Source: Cherax quadricarinatus (Eukaryota > Arthropoda > Malacostraca > Decapoda > Parastacidae). Taken from it: a stretch of DNA of 64,000 nt. Below are positions 10,051 through 20,015 of this stretch, piece by piece; the first letter of the stretch is position 1, and every line of letters starts with the position of its first letter. The notes under the pieces were generated by a model. That model was not told the DNA's origin. It made no database searches and was given only the letters and a program-made list of their open reading frames with translations. Both the position numbers and the translations under genes were made by a program. The DNA lies in NCBI RefSeq assembly GCF_038502225.1, contig NC_091369.1, positions 17,225,224 to 17,289,223 on the forward strand, read 5' to 3'.

Positions 10051-10187
10051 ACTCACCTATTTGTACTCACCTATTTGTGGTTGCAGGGGTCGAGTCTTAG
10101 CTCCTGGCCCCGCCTCTTCACCGGTTGCTACTGGGCCCTCTCTCTCCCCGCTCCATGAGCTTTATCAAACCTCGTCTTAAAACTGTG
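10051..10187 (-). mobile_element. LINE A 3' end copy (very short)
   Basis: This copy retains only the last few codons and the 3' tail ('gctcctggccccgcctcttc' read on plus). It is nearly identical to the matching part of the copy at 9683-10050. Its 3' side carries a doubled 'gtactcacctatttgt', and its 5' edge abuts the (GT)n at 10185. Confidence 0.88.
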
Positions 10188-10216
10188 TATATGTGTGTGT
10201 GTGTATGTGTGTATGT

Positions 10217-10267
<51 letters not shown>

Positions 10268-10280
10268 TGTGCGCGCGCGT
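10185..10280. repeat. (GT)n microsatellite
   Basis: About 95 bp of GT dinucleotides with GTAT interruptions and a GCGCGCGC end. It abuts the truncated edge of a LINE A copy. Confidence 0.95.
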
Positions 10281-10440
10281 TACTATCTTGCCACCCAAGT
10301 CATGCTAGGGGTGAGGGATGAGGAGAGGGAGGGATAATCTCGCTGCCAGGTTTTTTGGGCCTATCCTAGACTCTCCACGTGCATGCTGCCATGTACCGAG
10401 AGAACCTATACCGGGAGTACCTTGCCTTTGCCTTTGCACC

Positions 10441-10680
10441 TACTCTTGCATACCTGGATCTATACTTACTTACTGAGTAAACACCTGTGTACCTACTCGT
10501 GTATACCTGGAGCTATACTTAATGAGTAAACACCTGTGCAACTACACGTGTATACCTGGAGCTATACTTACTGAGTAAACACCTGTGCACCTATTTGTGT
10601 ATACCTGGAGCTATACTTACTTGCTGAATAAATGCCTGTGTACCTACATGTGTATACCTGGAGTTATACTTACTGAATAA
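10441..10680. repeat. 49-53 bp minisatellite, 5 copies
   Basis: The core 'tacctggagctatacttact' recurs at 10451, 10504, 10553, 10602 and 10655, each followed by 'gagtaaacacctgtg' or a variant. Spacing is 53, 49, 49 and 53 bp; the longer units have an extra 'tact' or 'ttgc'. No coding role is seen. Confidence 0.9.
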
Positions 10681-11287
10681 ACAATGTTAGTGCTAGTTGT
10701 GCCACCTTACTGCCTGCGCGTGCACTACAGTGCCCCTTCCCCACTTCTACTCCTCTGTCAGTGATCAGTGCCCTAGGTATGATATTCAGCTCTCCAGAGC
10801 AAGGTTTGTGACCCTCAGCTATCAGTAATATACAGTGCCAATACCCCAGCAACCACAAAAAGGCTATACGTTACGTCTGGCAGGCCTGCACTGTTTCGCT
10901 CATGCGCTGTAAGATGCTTCCCGTTTCGCCTCCTCTTCTATTTCTTCTTCACTGTATACACTATACACTGGAGTCACTAACTCAACTACCCTTACCTCTT
11001 ATCTCCCTGGCTTGGGTCACACTTATTCTGTTTGAATTTTGGTATTGGGACGTGGCAATACCACCTACACCAACACTAGGCCTATGACAATTCCACTCTC
11101 TCTTGGCACTGATTCAAATTGTTTTATTGTGTCTGTATCCTTCACCTCCCTTTTCTGGTTGGGAGAGATCGTGTATCACTTCTCGGATTGTTCACTGACA
11201 TTGTCAACTTCCAACGACCCTGGCAGTGGTTTTGATTGGCCACTAACTACTAAAGATTCAGTAGCGAAAACGAGCTGTTGCTCCCAC
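10681..11287. other. Unassigned, no gene seen
   Basis: About 600 bp with no recognised element. Open frames are short, overlapping and without family resemblance. Confidence 0.6.
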
Positions 11288-11297
11288 GCGGTGTGTG

Positions 11298-11337
<40 letters not shown>

Positions 11338-11347
11338 TGTGTGTGTA
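11288..11347. repeat. (GT)n microsatellite
   Basis: GT dinucleotides directly precede 'gtactcacctaattgt', the reverse complement of the LINE A terminus. On the minus strand this is the (AC)n tail of the LINE A copy at 11347-11897. Confidence 0.95.
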
Positions 11348-11897
11348 CTCACCTAATTGTACTCACCTAATTGTGGTTGCAGGGGTCGAGACTCAGCTCC
11401 TGGCCCCTCCTCTTCACTGATCGCTACTGGGTCCTCTCCCTCTCTGCTTCCTGAGCTTTGTCATACCTCTTCCTAAAACTATGTATGGTTCCTGCCTCCA
11501 CTATTTCACTTGCTAGGCTATTCCACTTCCTGACGACTCTACGACTGAGGAAATACTTCCTAACGTCCCTGTGACTCATCTGAGTCTTCAGCTCCCAGTT
11601 GTGATCCCTTGTTTCTATGTCCTCTCACTGGAACATCCTAACTCTGTCCACCTTGTCTATTCCCCGCAGTATCTTGTATGTCGTTATCATGTCTCCCCTG
11701 ACCCTTCTGTCCTACAGTGTCGTCAGTCCGGTTTTCCTCAACCTTTCCTCGTACGACATTCCCCTGAGCTCTGGGACTAGCCTTGTTGCAAACCTTTGTA
11801 CTTTCTCTAACTTCTTGACGTGCTTGACCAGGTGTGGGTTCCAGACTGGTGCTGCATACTCCAGTATGGGCCTAACATACACAGTGTACAGTGCACA
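11347..11897 (-). pseudogene. LINE A 3' half, degenerate
   Basis: The minus strand reads from the 'TVYVRPILEYAAPVWNPH' block to the LINE A 3' terminus, with frame changes. It is 5'-truncated at about 11897, directly next to the 3' end of the next copy. There is no intact frame. Confidence 0.8.
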
Positions 11898-13372
11898 GTG
11901 TACTCACCTAATTCTCACCTAGTTGAGGTTGCAGAGGTCGAGTCCGAGCTCCTGGCCCCGCCTCTTCACTGATCGCTACTAGGTCACTCTCCCTGAACCG
12001 TGAGCTTTATCATACCTCTGCTTAAAGCTATGTATGGATCCTGCCTCCACTACATCGCTTCTCAAACTGTTCCACTTACTGACTACTCTTTGGCTGAAGA
12101 AATACTTCCTAACATCCCTGTGATTCATCTGTGTCTTCAACTTCCAACTGTGCCCCCTTGTCACTGTGTCCAATCTCTGGAACATCCTGTCTTTGTCCAC
12201 CTTGTCAATTCCTCTCAGTATTTTGTATGTCGTTATCATGACCCCCCTATCTCTCCTGTCCTCCGGTGTCGTCAGGTTGATTTCCCTTAACCTCTCCTCG
12301 TAGGACATACCTCTTAGCTCTGGGACTAGTCTTGTAGCAAACCTTTGCACTTTCTCTAGTTTCTTGACTTGCTTGGCTAGGTGTGGGTTCCAAACTGGTG
12401 CCGCATACTCCAATATGGGCCTAACGTACACGGTGTACAGGGTTCTGAACGATTCCTTATTAAGATGTCGGAATGCTCTTCTGAGGTTTTCTAGGCGCCC
12501 ATATGCTGCAGCCATTATTTGGTTGATGCGCTCTTCAGGAGATGTGCCTGGTGTTATACTCACCTCAAGATCTTTTTCCTTGAGTGAGGTTTGTAGTCTC
12601 TGACCCCCTAGACTGTACTCCGTCTGCGGTCTTCTTTGCCCTTCCCCAATATTCATGACTTTGCACTTGGTGGGATTGAACTCCAGGAGCCAATTGCTGT
12701 ACCAGGTCTGTAACCTGTCCAGATCCCTTTGTAGTTCTGCCTGGTCTTCGATCGAGTGAATTCTTCTTATCAGCTTCACATCATCTGCAAACAGGGACAT
12801 CTCAGAGTCTATTCCTTCCGTCAAGTCGTTCACAAATACCAGAAACAGCACTGGTCCAAGGACTGACCCCTGTGGGATCCCATTGGTCACAGGTGCCCAC
12901 TCTGACACCTCGCCACGTACCATGACTCGCTGCTGTCTTCCTGACAAGTATTCCCTGATCCATTGTAGTGCCTTCCCTGTTATCCCTGCTTGGTCCTCCA
13001 GTTTTTGCATCAATCTCTTGTGTGGAACTGTGTCAAACGCCTTCTTGCAGTTCAAGAATATGCAATCCACCCACCCCTCTCTCTCTTGTCTTACTGCTGT
13101 CACCATGTCATAGAACTCCAGTAGGTTTGTGACACAGGATTTCCCGTCCCTGAAACCTTGTTGGCTGTTGTTGAAGAGATCATTCCTTTCTAGGTGTTCC
13201 ACCACTCTTCTCCTGATAATCTTCTCCATGACTTTGCATACTATGCATGTCAGTGACACTGGTCTGTAGTTTAGTGCTTCATGTCTGTCTCCTTTTTTAA
13301 AGATTGGGACTACATTTGCTGTCTTCCATGCCTCAGGCAATCTCCCTGTTTCGATAGATGTATTGAATATTG
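11898..13372 (-). mobile_element. LINE A copy, RT domain onward (best coding copy)
   Basis: A 5'-truncated LINE A insertion whose frame is uninterrupted from the RT fingers to the stop. It starts within 'LP.AWKTANVVPIFKKGD', next to the (GT)n tract at 13373, and ends with the usual 3' tail ('gctcctggccccgcctcttc' read on plus). The endonuclease and ORF1 are absent. Confidence 0.92.
11979..13340 (-). CDS. Non-LTR reverse transcriptase, C-terminal 453 residues (LINE A, CR1-like)
   Basis: The frame encodes RT domains in order: 'VVPIFKKGDRHEALNYRPVS' (fingers), 'NSQQGFRDGKSCVTNLLEF', 'FLNCKKAFDTVPHKRLMQKL' (first catalytic Asp), 'NGIPQGSVLGPVLFLVFVND', and 'SLFADDVKLI' (the catalytic A-D-D pair). 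The thumb and C-terminal domain follow: 'EKVQRFATRLVPELRGMSYE' and 'VRKYFFSQRVVSKWNSLRSD'. Such enzymes copy their mRNA at nicked chromosomal DNA. Lacking the endonuclease and ORF1, this copy is not autonomous. One change, 'FLNCKKAFDTV' for the usual 'FLDCKKAFDTV', removes the conserved Asp before CKKAFD. The first residue shown is not a native start. Confidence 0.85.
   Translation of the reverse strand: MPEAWKTANVVPIFKKGDRHEALNYRPVSLTCIVCKVMEKIIRRRVVEHLERNDLFNNSQQGFRDGKSCVTNLLEFYDMVTAVRQEREGWVDCIFLNCKKAFDTVPHKRLMQKLEDQAGITGKALQWIREYLSGRQQRVMVRGEVSEWAPVTNGIPQGSVLGPVLFLVFVNDLTEGIDSEMSLFADDVKLIRRIHSIEDQAELQRDLDRLQTWYSNWLLEFNPTKCKVMNIGEGQRRPQTEYSLGGQRLQTSLKEKDLEVSITPGTSPEERINQIMAAAYGRLENLRRAFRHLNKESFRTLYTVYVRPILEYAAPVWNPHLAKQVKKLEKVQRFATRLVPELRGMSYEERLREINLTTPEDRRDRGVMITTYKILRGIDKVDKDRMFQRLDTVTRGHSWKLKTQMNHRDVRKYFFSQRVVSKWNSLRSDVVEAGSIHSFKQRYDKAHGSGRVT

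Positions 13373-13422
<50 letters not shown>
13373..13422. repeat. (GT)n microsatellite between two LINE A copies
   Basis: Pure GT dinucleotides. On the minus strand they form the (AC)n tail of the copy at 13423-16484 and directly precede the 5'-truncated start of the copy at 11898-13372. Confidence 0.95.
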
Positions 13423-13425
<3 letters not shown>

Positions 13426-16400
13426 CACCTATTTGTACTCACCTATTTGTGGTTGCAAGGGTCGGGTCTTAGCTCCTGGCCCCGCCTCCTCACCGGTTGC
13501 TACTGGGCCCTCTCTATCGTAAAGGGTTCTTGAATGGAGATATCGTAGGTTGAAAGTAGACACACTTGTAGGATGGTAAATGTATTGTCAGACTGAGATG
13601 AGGGATGGAGCCCCAGCTGCCTTGCCTGTCTACGCCTGGAACGTCTGCCGCCGAGTGAGGCCGGGACAGGGGCATGAGCCCACACATCTGTATCCCGTGA
13701 CGTCACACAAAGCCACAGGCCTACAAGGGATCTCGTGTCTAAAGCACATGGATGATGCTAATATGCTATGCTATATAATACTGGGAATACAGGGATCAGC
13801 AACTATGCTGACATCTCTCTCCCTGCTCCATGAGCTTTATCAAATCTCGTCTTAAAACTGTGTATGGTTCCTGCCTCCACTACGCCATTTTCCAGGCTGT
13901 TCCACTGCCTGACAACTCTATGACTGAAGAAATACTTCCTAATATCCCTCTGACTCATTTGTGTCTTCAACTTCCAATTGTGACCTCTTGTTTCTGTGTC
14001 CCCTCCCTGGAACATCCTGTCTTTGTCCACCTTGTCTATTCCGCACAGTATTTTATATGTCGTTATCATGTCTCCCCTGACCCTCCTGTCCTCCAGTGTC
14101 CTCAGGCCGATTTCCTTTAACCTTTCTTCATAGGACATTCCCCTTAGCTCTGGAACTAACCTTGTCGCAAACCTTTGTACTTTCTCTAGTTTCTTGACGT
14201 GCTTTATCAAGTGCGGGTTCCAAACAGGTGCTGCATATTCCAGTATGGGCCTGACATACACGGTGTACAGTGTCTTGAACGATTCCTTACTAAGGTATCG
14301 GAACGCTGTTCTCAGGTTTGCCAGGCGCCCATGTGCTGCAGCAGTTATCTGGTTGATGTGTGCTTCCGGAGACATGCTCGGTGTTATACTCACCCCAAGA
14401 GCTTTCTCCCAATGAGTGAGGTTTGGAGTCTTTGGACACCTAGCCTATACTCTGTCTGCGGTCTTCTGTGCCCTTCCCCTATCTTCATGACTTTGCATTT
14501 GGCAGGATTAAATTCGAGAAGCCATTTGCTGGACCAGGTGTCCAGTCAGTCCAGGTCTCTTTGAAGTCCTGCCTGGTCCTCCTCTGATTTAATTCTCCTC
14601 ATTAACTTCATATCATCTGCAAACAGCGACACTTCTGAGTCTAACCCTTCCATCATGTCGTTCACATATACCAAAAATAGCACTGTAGCACTGGTCCTAG
14701 GACCGACCTCTGTGGGACCCCGCTCGTCATAGGTGCCCACTGTGATACATCATTACGTACCATGACTCGTTGTTGCCTCCCTGTCAGGTATTCTCTGATC
14801 CATTGCAGTGCCCTTCCAGTTATGTGCACCTGATCCTCTAGCTACTGCACTAATCTCTTGTAAGGAACTGTGTCAAAGGCCTTCTTGCAGTCCAAGAAGA
14901 TGTAATCAACCCACCCCTCTCTCTCATGTCTTACTTCTGTTACTTTATCATATAACTCCAGAAGGTTTGTGACACAGGATTTGCCTTCCATGAATCCGTG
15001 CTGGTTGGCATTTATACTATTGTTCCGTTCCAGGTGCTCCTCCACTCTCCTCCTGATAATCTTCTCCATAACTTTGCATACTATACATGTCAGTGACACA
15101 GGTCTATAGTTTAGTGCCTCTTTTCTGTCTCCTTTTTTAAAAATGGGAACTACATTTGCTGTCTTCCATACCAAAGGTAGTTGCCCAGTTTCCAGGGACG
15201 TGTTGAAGATTGTGGTAAGTGGCACGCACAGCATATCTGCTCCCTCTCTAGGGACCCACGGGGAGATGTTGTCAGGTCCCATTGCCTTTGAGGTATCGAT
15301 GTCCCTTAGCAGTTTCTTCACCTCCTCCTCATCTGAATGTATGTTGTCCAACACTTGTTGGTGTATTCCTAGCTGGTGTCCCCATCTGGTCTGTCCCCCC
15401 AGAGGCCTTCCTGTCTCCTCTGTAAATACTTCTTTAAATCTCATGTTGAGCTCCTCTCATACCTCTTGATCGTTTCTTGTGAGTTCTCCACCTTCTTTCC
15501 TCAGCCTTATCACCTGGTCCTTGACTGTTGTCTTCCTCCTAATGTGGCTATACAGCAGTTTCAGGTCAGATTTGACTTTCGATGCTATGTCTTTTCATAC
15601 TGTCGCTGGGCCTCCCTCCTTATCTGTGCATACTCGTTTCTGGCTCTTCTACTAATCTCCTTGTTTTCCTGGGTCCTATGCCTCCTGTACCTTTTCCATT
15701 CTCTGTTGCACTTTGTTTTTTCCTCCCTACACCTTCAGGAAAACCAAGGACTCGTTTTGGTCTTCCTATTATTTCTGTTTCCCTTGGGAACAAACCTTTC
15801 CTCTGCCTCCTTGCACTTTGTTGCCACTTATTTCATCATCTCGTTTACTGATTTTCCTACCATTTCTCTGTCCCACTGAACCTCCTGCAGGAAGTTTCTC
15901 ATACCTGTGTAGTCCCCCCCTTTTATAGTTTGGCCTTTCCCCTTCAATTCCTGTTACCTTCTCCACTTGTAACTCTACTATATAATCAAAACTCAGAACC
16001 ACGTGATCGCTAGCTCCAAGGGGCCTCTCGTAGGTGATGTCCTCATTGTCAGAACTGCTCAGGGTGAACACAAGATCCAGTCTTGCTGGCTCATCCTCCC
16101 CTCTCTCTCTGGTAGTGTCCCTGACATGTTGATGCATGAGATTTTCAAGTACCACATCCATCATCTTGGCTCTCCATGTTTCGGGACCCCCATGTGGCTC
16201 CAGGTTTTCCCAGTCGATCTCCCTGTGGTTGAAATCGCCCATTACCAGTAACTTTCCTCTGCTCGAGTGAGCTCTTCTTGCCACCTCAGCCAGTGTGTCC
16301 ACCATCACCCTGTTGTTTTCTTCGTACTCCTCTCTTGGCCTCCTGCAGTTTTGTGGTGGGTTATACATCACTCCAATGACTACTTTATGTTCTCCGGACT

Positions 16401-16481
16401 GAATTGCACCTACAATGTAGTCTCTTTCTCCAATCATGTCCATGCCTTCCATTTCCTCAAATCCCCATCGGTGTTTTATGA

Positions 16482-16484
<3 letters not shown>
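13423..16484 (-). pseudogene. LINE A ORF2, near complete (endonuclease, RT, C-terminus), broken
   Basis: Read from 16452 downward. The endonuclease part has 'GVMYNPPQNCRRPREEYEEN', 'GKLLVMGDFNHREIDW' and 'LGASDHVVLSF' (catalytic G-D-F-N and S-D-H present). The linker (frameshifts near 15600-15770) is followed by the RT from 15444: 'DTSKAMGPDNISPWV', 'VPIFKKGDRKEALNYRPVS', 'FLDCKKAFDTVPYK'. A break near 14842 precedes 'FLVYVNDMMEG...SLFADDMKLM' (14546-14740), and another the C-terminal frame (13803-14393). Several frameshifts kill it. The 3' tail is split by the LTR-like insertion at 13516-13814. The 5' end is cut inside the endonuclease at the (GT)n at 16485. Confidence 0.85.
13516..13814 (-). 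mobile_element. LTR-like repeat (about 299 bp) inserted in the LINE A 3' tail
   Basis: Removing this block restores the LINE A sequence 'gggccctctct' plus 'ccctgctccatgag'. The block is flanked on both sides by ctctct, a possible 6-bp duplication, though the site is itself simple. On its own strand it begins TGTCAGCATAGTTGCTG and ends near TTTACGA. It contains a TATA-like 'attatatag' and the palindrome 'gtgacgtcac'. A second copy lies at 28032-28314 inside another LINE. Length, TG start and short duplication suggest a solo LTR, but the 3' end is not the usual CA. Confidence 0.6.

Positions 16485-16560
<76 letters not shown>
16485..16560. repeat. (GT)n microsatellite
   Basis: About 76 bp of pure GT at the 5'-truncated edge of the LINE A copy below it. 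Confidence 0.95.
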
Positions 16561-16562
<2 letters not shown>

Positions 16563-16574
16563 TGTGCGTGTCTT

Positions 16575-17075
16575 TTTATGCGAATGTGCGTGTGTGTGTG
16601 TGCGTATGACCATGTGTGCACGTGCGTGAGAACATGCGTGTACGCGGACACGGACACGGACACGGACATAGTGAAAGTGAGAAAGCGGGGCACTACGCAG
16701 GGGCAACTGGTTTTCCAATGCTGGACTGAGACGAGTGAATTGTTATTTTATTAGTAAGACAAATCTTTATGTTTTTTTCCTCCAGTTCAGTGGTGTTGTT
16801 CTTATGGCAGAACAATATGTGCGTCAGGACTTGTGAATGTAAGATAGGCAATAGCTTTCTTACAAGCTACGGCAACATGCACTTCTAGCTTAAAGCTCCT
16901 TCATTCAGTTATCTCAATGAATAAATGTAAGTTGTTGTTAGCTTCTTGTTTTGTCAGGGAAAAAACACTTGACACCTCTTTGTCGTGGTAAATGGTTCTA
17001 AAACGGTGTCATATAACACTTTGTTAAGGCGGGGTAACAGTTGCCTCTGAGCAAATGTGTGTGTGTGAGGATGTG
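16575..17075 (-). repeat. Dispersed repeat, inverted mate of 1396-1840
   Basis: The reverse complement matches 1396-1840 in order (see that entry). The copy includes a small (ggacac)n run at 16648-16667 not shared by the other copy. There is no coding potential. Confidence 0.75.
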
Positions 17076-17470
17076 AATGTTTATAATCAGAAAATTGCGT
17101 ACTAACACGGATCTTACACAGATTATCAACTAAGAAGCTTCTTCAAGGAGTATCATTGACACATAAGTTAAGGCTCCATTAACGACACTATGGTTGAGAC
17201 CCGAAGATTGCGTTCCCTGGATGGGTAGCCGATGTTTGATTTCCTAATCTTTGCATAAATGCTACAATATTGAGGTTTCAAACTGTACGAACATTTTTTA
17301 AAATAATTCCATGTTTTATACTTTCTGTAAGTTAGAGTTTCGTAAGTATTAATAACTTCTGTATAATGTTACACTGGGTTAGAGTAGAAATTAAATAACT
17401 GGAACAAGTTTGAAACTGAAAAGGATGTTCAAAGGAGCGTTAAAATACTATTAATTAAACTAAAACAGTG
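17076..17470. other. No gene seen
   Basis: AT-rich sequence without a recognised element. The last bases (17462-17470) give TTTT on the minus strand, a plausible RNA polymerase III terminator for the tRNA upstream of it on that strand. Confidence 0.5.
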
Positions 17471-17542
17471 TAGCAGAGCGTGGTTTCGATCCACGGACCT
17501 CTGGGTTATGGGCCCAGCACGCTTCCACTGCGCCACTCTGCT
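17471..17542 (-). tRNA. Initiator tRNA-iMet(CAT)
   Basis: A 72-nt cloverleaf starts 'agcagagtggcgcagtgg' (A box) and carries loop 'cccataaccc' with anticodon CAT. Initiator hallmarks are the three consecutive G-C pairs of the anticodon stem (ggg/ccc), an A-U first acceptor pair, and the T loop 'gatcgaaacc' in place of TTC. It is a single copy with no repeat module around it, followed by TTTT on its strand. It looks functional. Confidence 0.95.
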
Positions 17543-18015
17543 TGATAGGAAGGTTAATAAGAATACTTCCACCATAAGTTAATTACGTAAAAAAATAGAG
17601 GTTATAACAACTTGTGTGTTGTGTGTATTCGTTGGGTGGGTCCCGGACTCTGCCTTTTCCATGTGGTGACCCAACTAAATTATTATTAGATTAGTTTTTA
17701 ATTTAATATGTATAATTACTAATAGAGAATTTATATTATAAGAACAGTGACAGTAATCTATGGAAAGCTCTCTTGCATCTCTTGGACTGGCTAATAAAAT
17801 CGAGAAAATGGAATCGGCATGTGCAACCTTAGTGGTTACCATTGCTCGTCATCGGGTTTCTGTGTGTCATCTTTGACAGTCATTAGGTATCAGCCACTAA
17901 GGACTATGTACAGAAACGTTGTCGTGTTCAGTAGTCATCGTTCCTAATACGGTTGTTGAAACTAGGACCGGAAGAAAACCGACTTTCTGTGAAAAAGGTG
18001 TAGCAAGAAAGCCTA
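17543..18015. other. No gene seen
   Basis: No family resemblance and no long frame. It ends where a LINE fragment begins. Confidence 0.5.
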
Positions 18016-18780
18016 GGCTTTGAACTTTCCAGAGGTTCACGACGGCGTTTACGTTAAAGCTAATGACACAGACACCCTCATTGCTTTATCGTGCCACAAG
18101 TACAAACAAGCCAAGTACAAACAAGCCAAGTACAAACAAGCCAAGTACAAACAAGCCAAGCCAATGATGATCCTTTTCAAATCACTTGTTCTCTCTAGGC
18201 TGGAATACTGCTGTACATAACATCTCCATTCAAAGAAGGAGAAATCGCAGAGCTAGAGAGTGTACAGAGATCCTTTACTGCACGTATAAGTTCTGTCAAG
18301 CACCTTAACTACTGGGAATGCTTGGAAGCACTTGTACTCGTTGGAACGCAGGAGGGAGAGATACATCATAATCTACACTTGGAAAACCCTTAAAGGAATG
18401 GTCCCAAATCTGCACACAGAAATCACTCCCTACGAAAGTAAAAGACTGGGCAGGCGATGCAAAATGCCCCCAATAAAAAGTAGGGGCGCCACTGGTACAC
18501 TAAGGGAAAACACCATAAGTGTCCGGGGCGCAAGACTGTTCAACAGCCTCCCATGAAGCATTAGGGGAATTACCAATAAACCCCTGGCTGCGTTCAAGAG
18601 AGAGCTGGACAGATACCTAAAGTCAGTGCCGGATCAGCCGGGCTGTGGCTCGTACGTTGGACTGCGTGCGGCCAGCAGTAACAGCCTAGTTGATCAGGCC
18701 CTGATCCATCGGGAGGCCTGGTCATGGACCGGGCCGCGAGGGCGTTGATCCCCGGAATAACCTCCAGGTAACCAAAAGAG
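18016..18780 (+). pseudogene. LINE D (CR1/L2-type) C-terminal end
   Basis: The C-terminal portion of another non-LTR ORF2. Broken frames give 'LFKSLVLSRLEYCC', 'YSLERRRERYIIIYTWKTL', 'PNLHTEITPYESKRLGRRC', 'VRGARLFNSLP' and, after a stop, 'AAFKRELDRYLKSVPDQPG...AASSNSLVDQALIHREAW'. It ends with 'ccccggaataacctccaggt'. The same 3' end occurs on the minus strand at 34990-35125. Four exact 15-bp repeats (aagtacaaacaagcc) at 18098-18157 insert the peptide KYKQA in tandem. Stops and frameshifts make it dead. Confidence 0.8.
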
Positions 18781-18818
18781 GCTCTTTGGAGTAGCATGAG
18801 TATGTGAGTATTGTTTGT

Positions 18819-19322
18819 AGATGCAATGTCTGGATGTGATACCACAGGACATGTTTAGAATAGGGAAAGTAATACATAAAAATTCTCAAGTTATCACATT
18901 AGTTGTGATCACATTAGTTTATATTCGAGGACAGAGATGCCTCTAGATGCAATGTCTGGGTGCGATACCACAGGACATGTTTAGAATAGGGAAAGTAATA
19001 CATAAAAATTCTCAAGTTATCACATTAGTTGTGATCACATTAGTTTATATTCGAGGACAGAGATGCCTCTAGATGCAATGTCTGGGTGCGATACCACAGG
19101 ACATGTTTAGAATAGGGAAAGTAATACATAAAAATTCTCAAGTTATCACATTAGTTGTGATCACATTAGTTTATATTCGAGGACAGAGATGCCTCTAGAT
19201 GCAATGTCTGGATGTGATACCACAGGACATGTTTAGAAGAGGGAAAGTAATACATAAAAATTCTCAAGTTATCACATTAGTTGTGATCACATTAGTTTAT
19301 ATTCGAGGACAGAGATGCCTCA
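18819..19322. repeat. Tandem array, 4 x 126 bp
   Basis: Units start 'agatgcaatgtctgg' at 18819, 18945, 19071 and 19197. Period is exactly 126 bp and units differ by only a few substitutions. Each holds the near-palindrome 'attagttgtgatcacattag'. No open frame runs through the units. The high identity indicates recent amplification or homogenisation. Confidence 0.97.
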
Positions 19323-19406
19323 TACCAGGAACTGCTTCGTTTCGGGAAACTATATGACAACACTTGAATAGTAGAACTACAGAACCCTAAGCCTTGAATG
19401 AACTAC

Positions 19407-19694
19407 TTACCCACAAATGATCTCTCCAAAATATGCAGCAATATTCTGCGTGCCTCCTACGAGCAGGGCTGCTGCTTCCACTGCCTGCGAGTTCACTACC
19501 AAGTAAGCTATTGAGGTAATTGAAATACTGTGTTTAACGTGAGAGATTATAAATTTAAGTTGGAGGCTGGCTGTGTTGTCCCCATCATTCCCGATACGTG
19601 AAATTGATTGTTCTCGAGATAACAGCAAGAACTTGTATGCTTCCAGCAGCTGCGCTAAAATTTTCTGTCTTGCAACATTCACTGTAAATGTCAA
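19407..19694 (-). CDS. Candidate host exon (unrecognised protein)
   Basis: A 95-codon minus-strand frame includes 'IISHVKHSISITSIAYLVVN' and 'QAVEAAALLVGGTQNIAAYF'. It runs into 'atttgtgggtaagtagttc', where gtaagt fits a strong 5' splice donor at about 19408. An upstream 'gacatttacag' near 19680, or 'gaactcgcag' near 19489, could be the acceptor. The sequence is not repeated in this window and does not resemble the elements around it. I do not recognise the family. It is the only stretch here that looks like a host coding exon, and it may be chance. Confidence 0.25.
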   Translation of the reverse strand: MTFTVNVARQKILAQLLEAYKFLLLSREQSISRIGNDGDNTASLQLKFIISHVKHSISITSIAYLVVNSQAVEAAALLVGGTQNIAAYFGEIICG

Positions 19695-19699
19695 GGGCA

Positions 19700-20015
19700 G
19701 TATGAACCTAACTCACCAAAGCACGAACATTAATGATGACGTAAATGTATTTATAAATGTCACAGTAAATATTATTTAGCACCTTTTCTCTAAACTTAAA
19801 ATTATTCATAACCTGACTGAATTTTGTCTTTAAATAAATATATGTACACACCAAGATTGCCCCTATCCGATATGCAGAAAACAAGATGTTTTGCTAATTT
19901 CTTGAAATTCGTTTGCTTGCCAGTTAGATTTTTTTTCACAAAATAACATATTTCCAAAAGGTTAATTCGTTAGATTTTTTTTTATTTATCTGACATTTCC
20001 AAAAAGGCGTTTCTT
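19700..20015. other. No gene seen
   Basis: AT-rich sequence with poly(T) runs and no recognised element. Confidence 0.5.

Noticed and set aside
13690..13710. CRE-type tgacgtca as a host promoter
   Set aside because: It lies within the LTR-like repeat and no host gene is near; it is listed with the repeat instead.
16457..16718. His/Thr repeat (HTHT...) frames on minus and Cys/Val repeats on plus
   Set aside because: They are translations of (GT)n.
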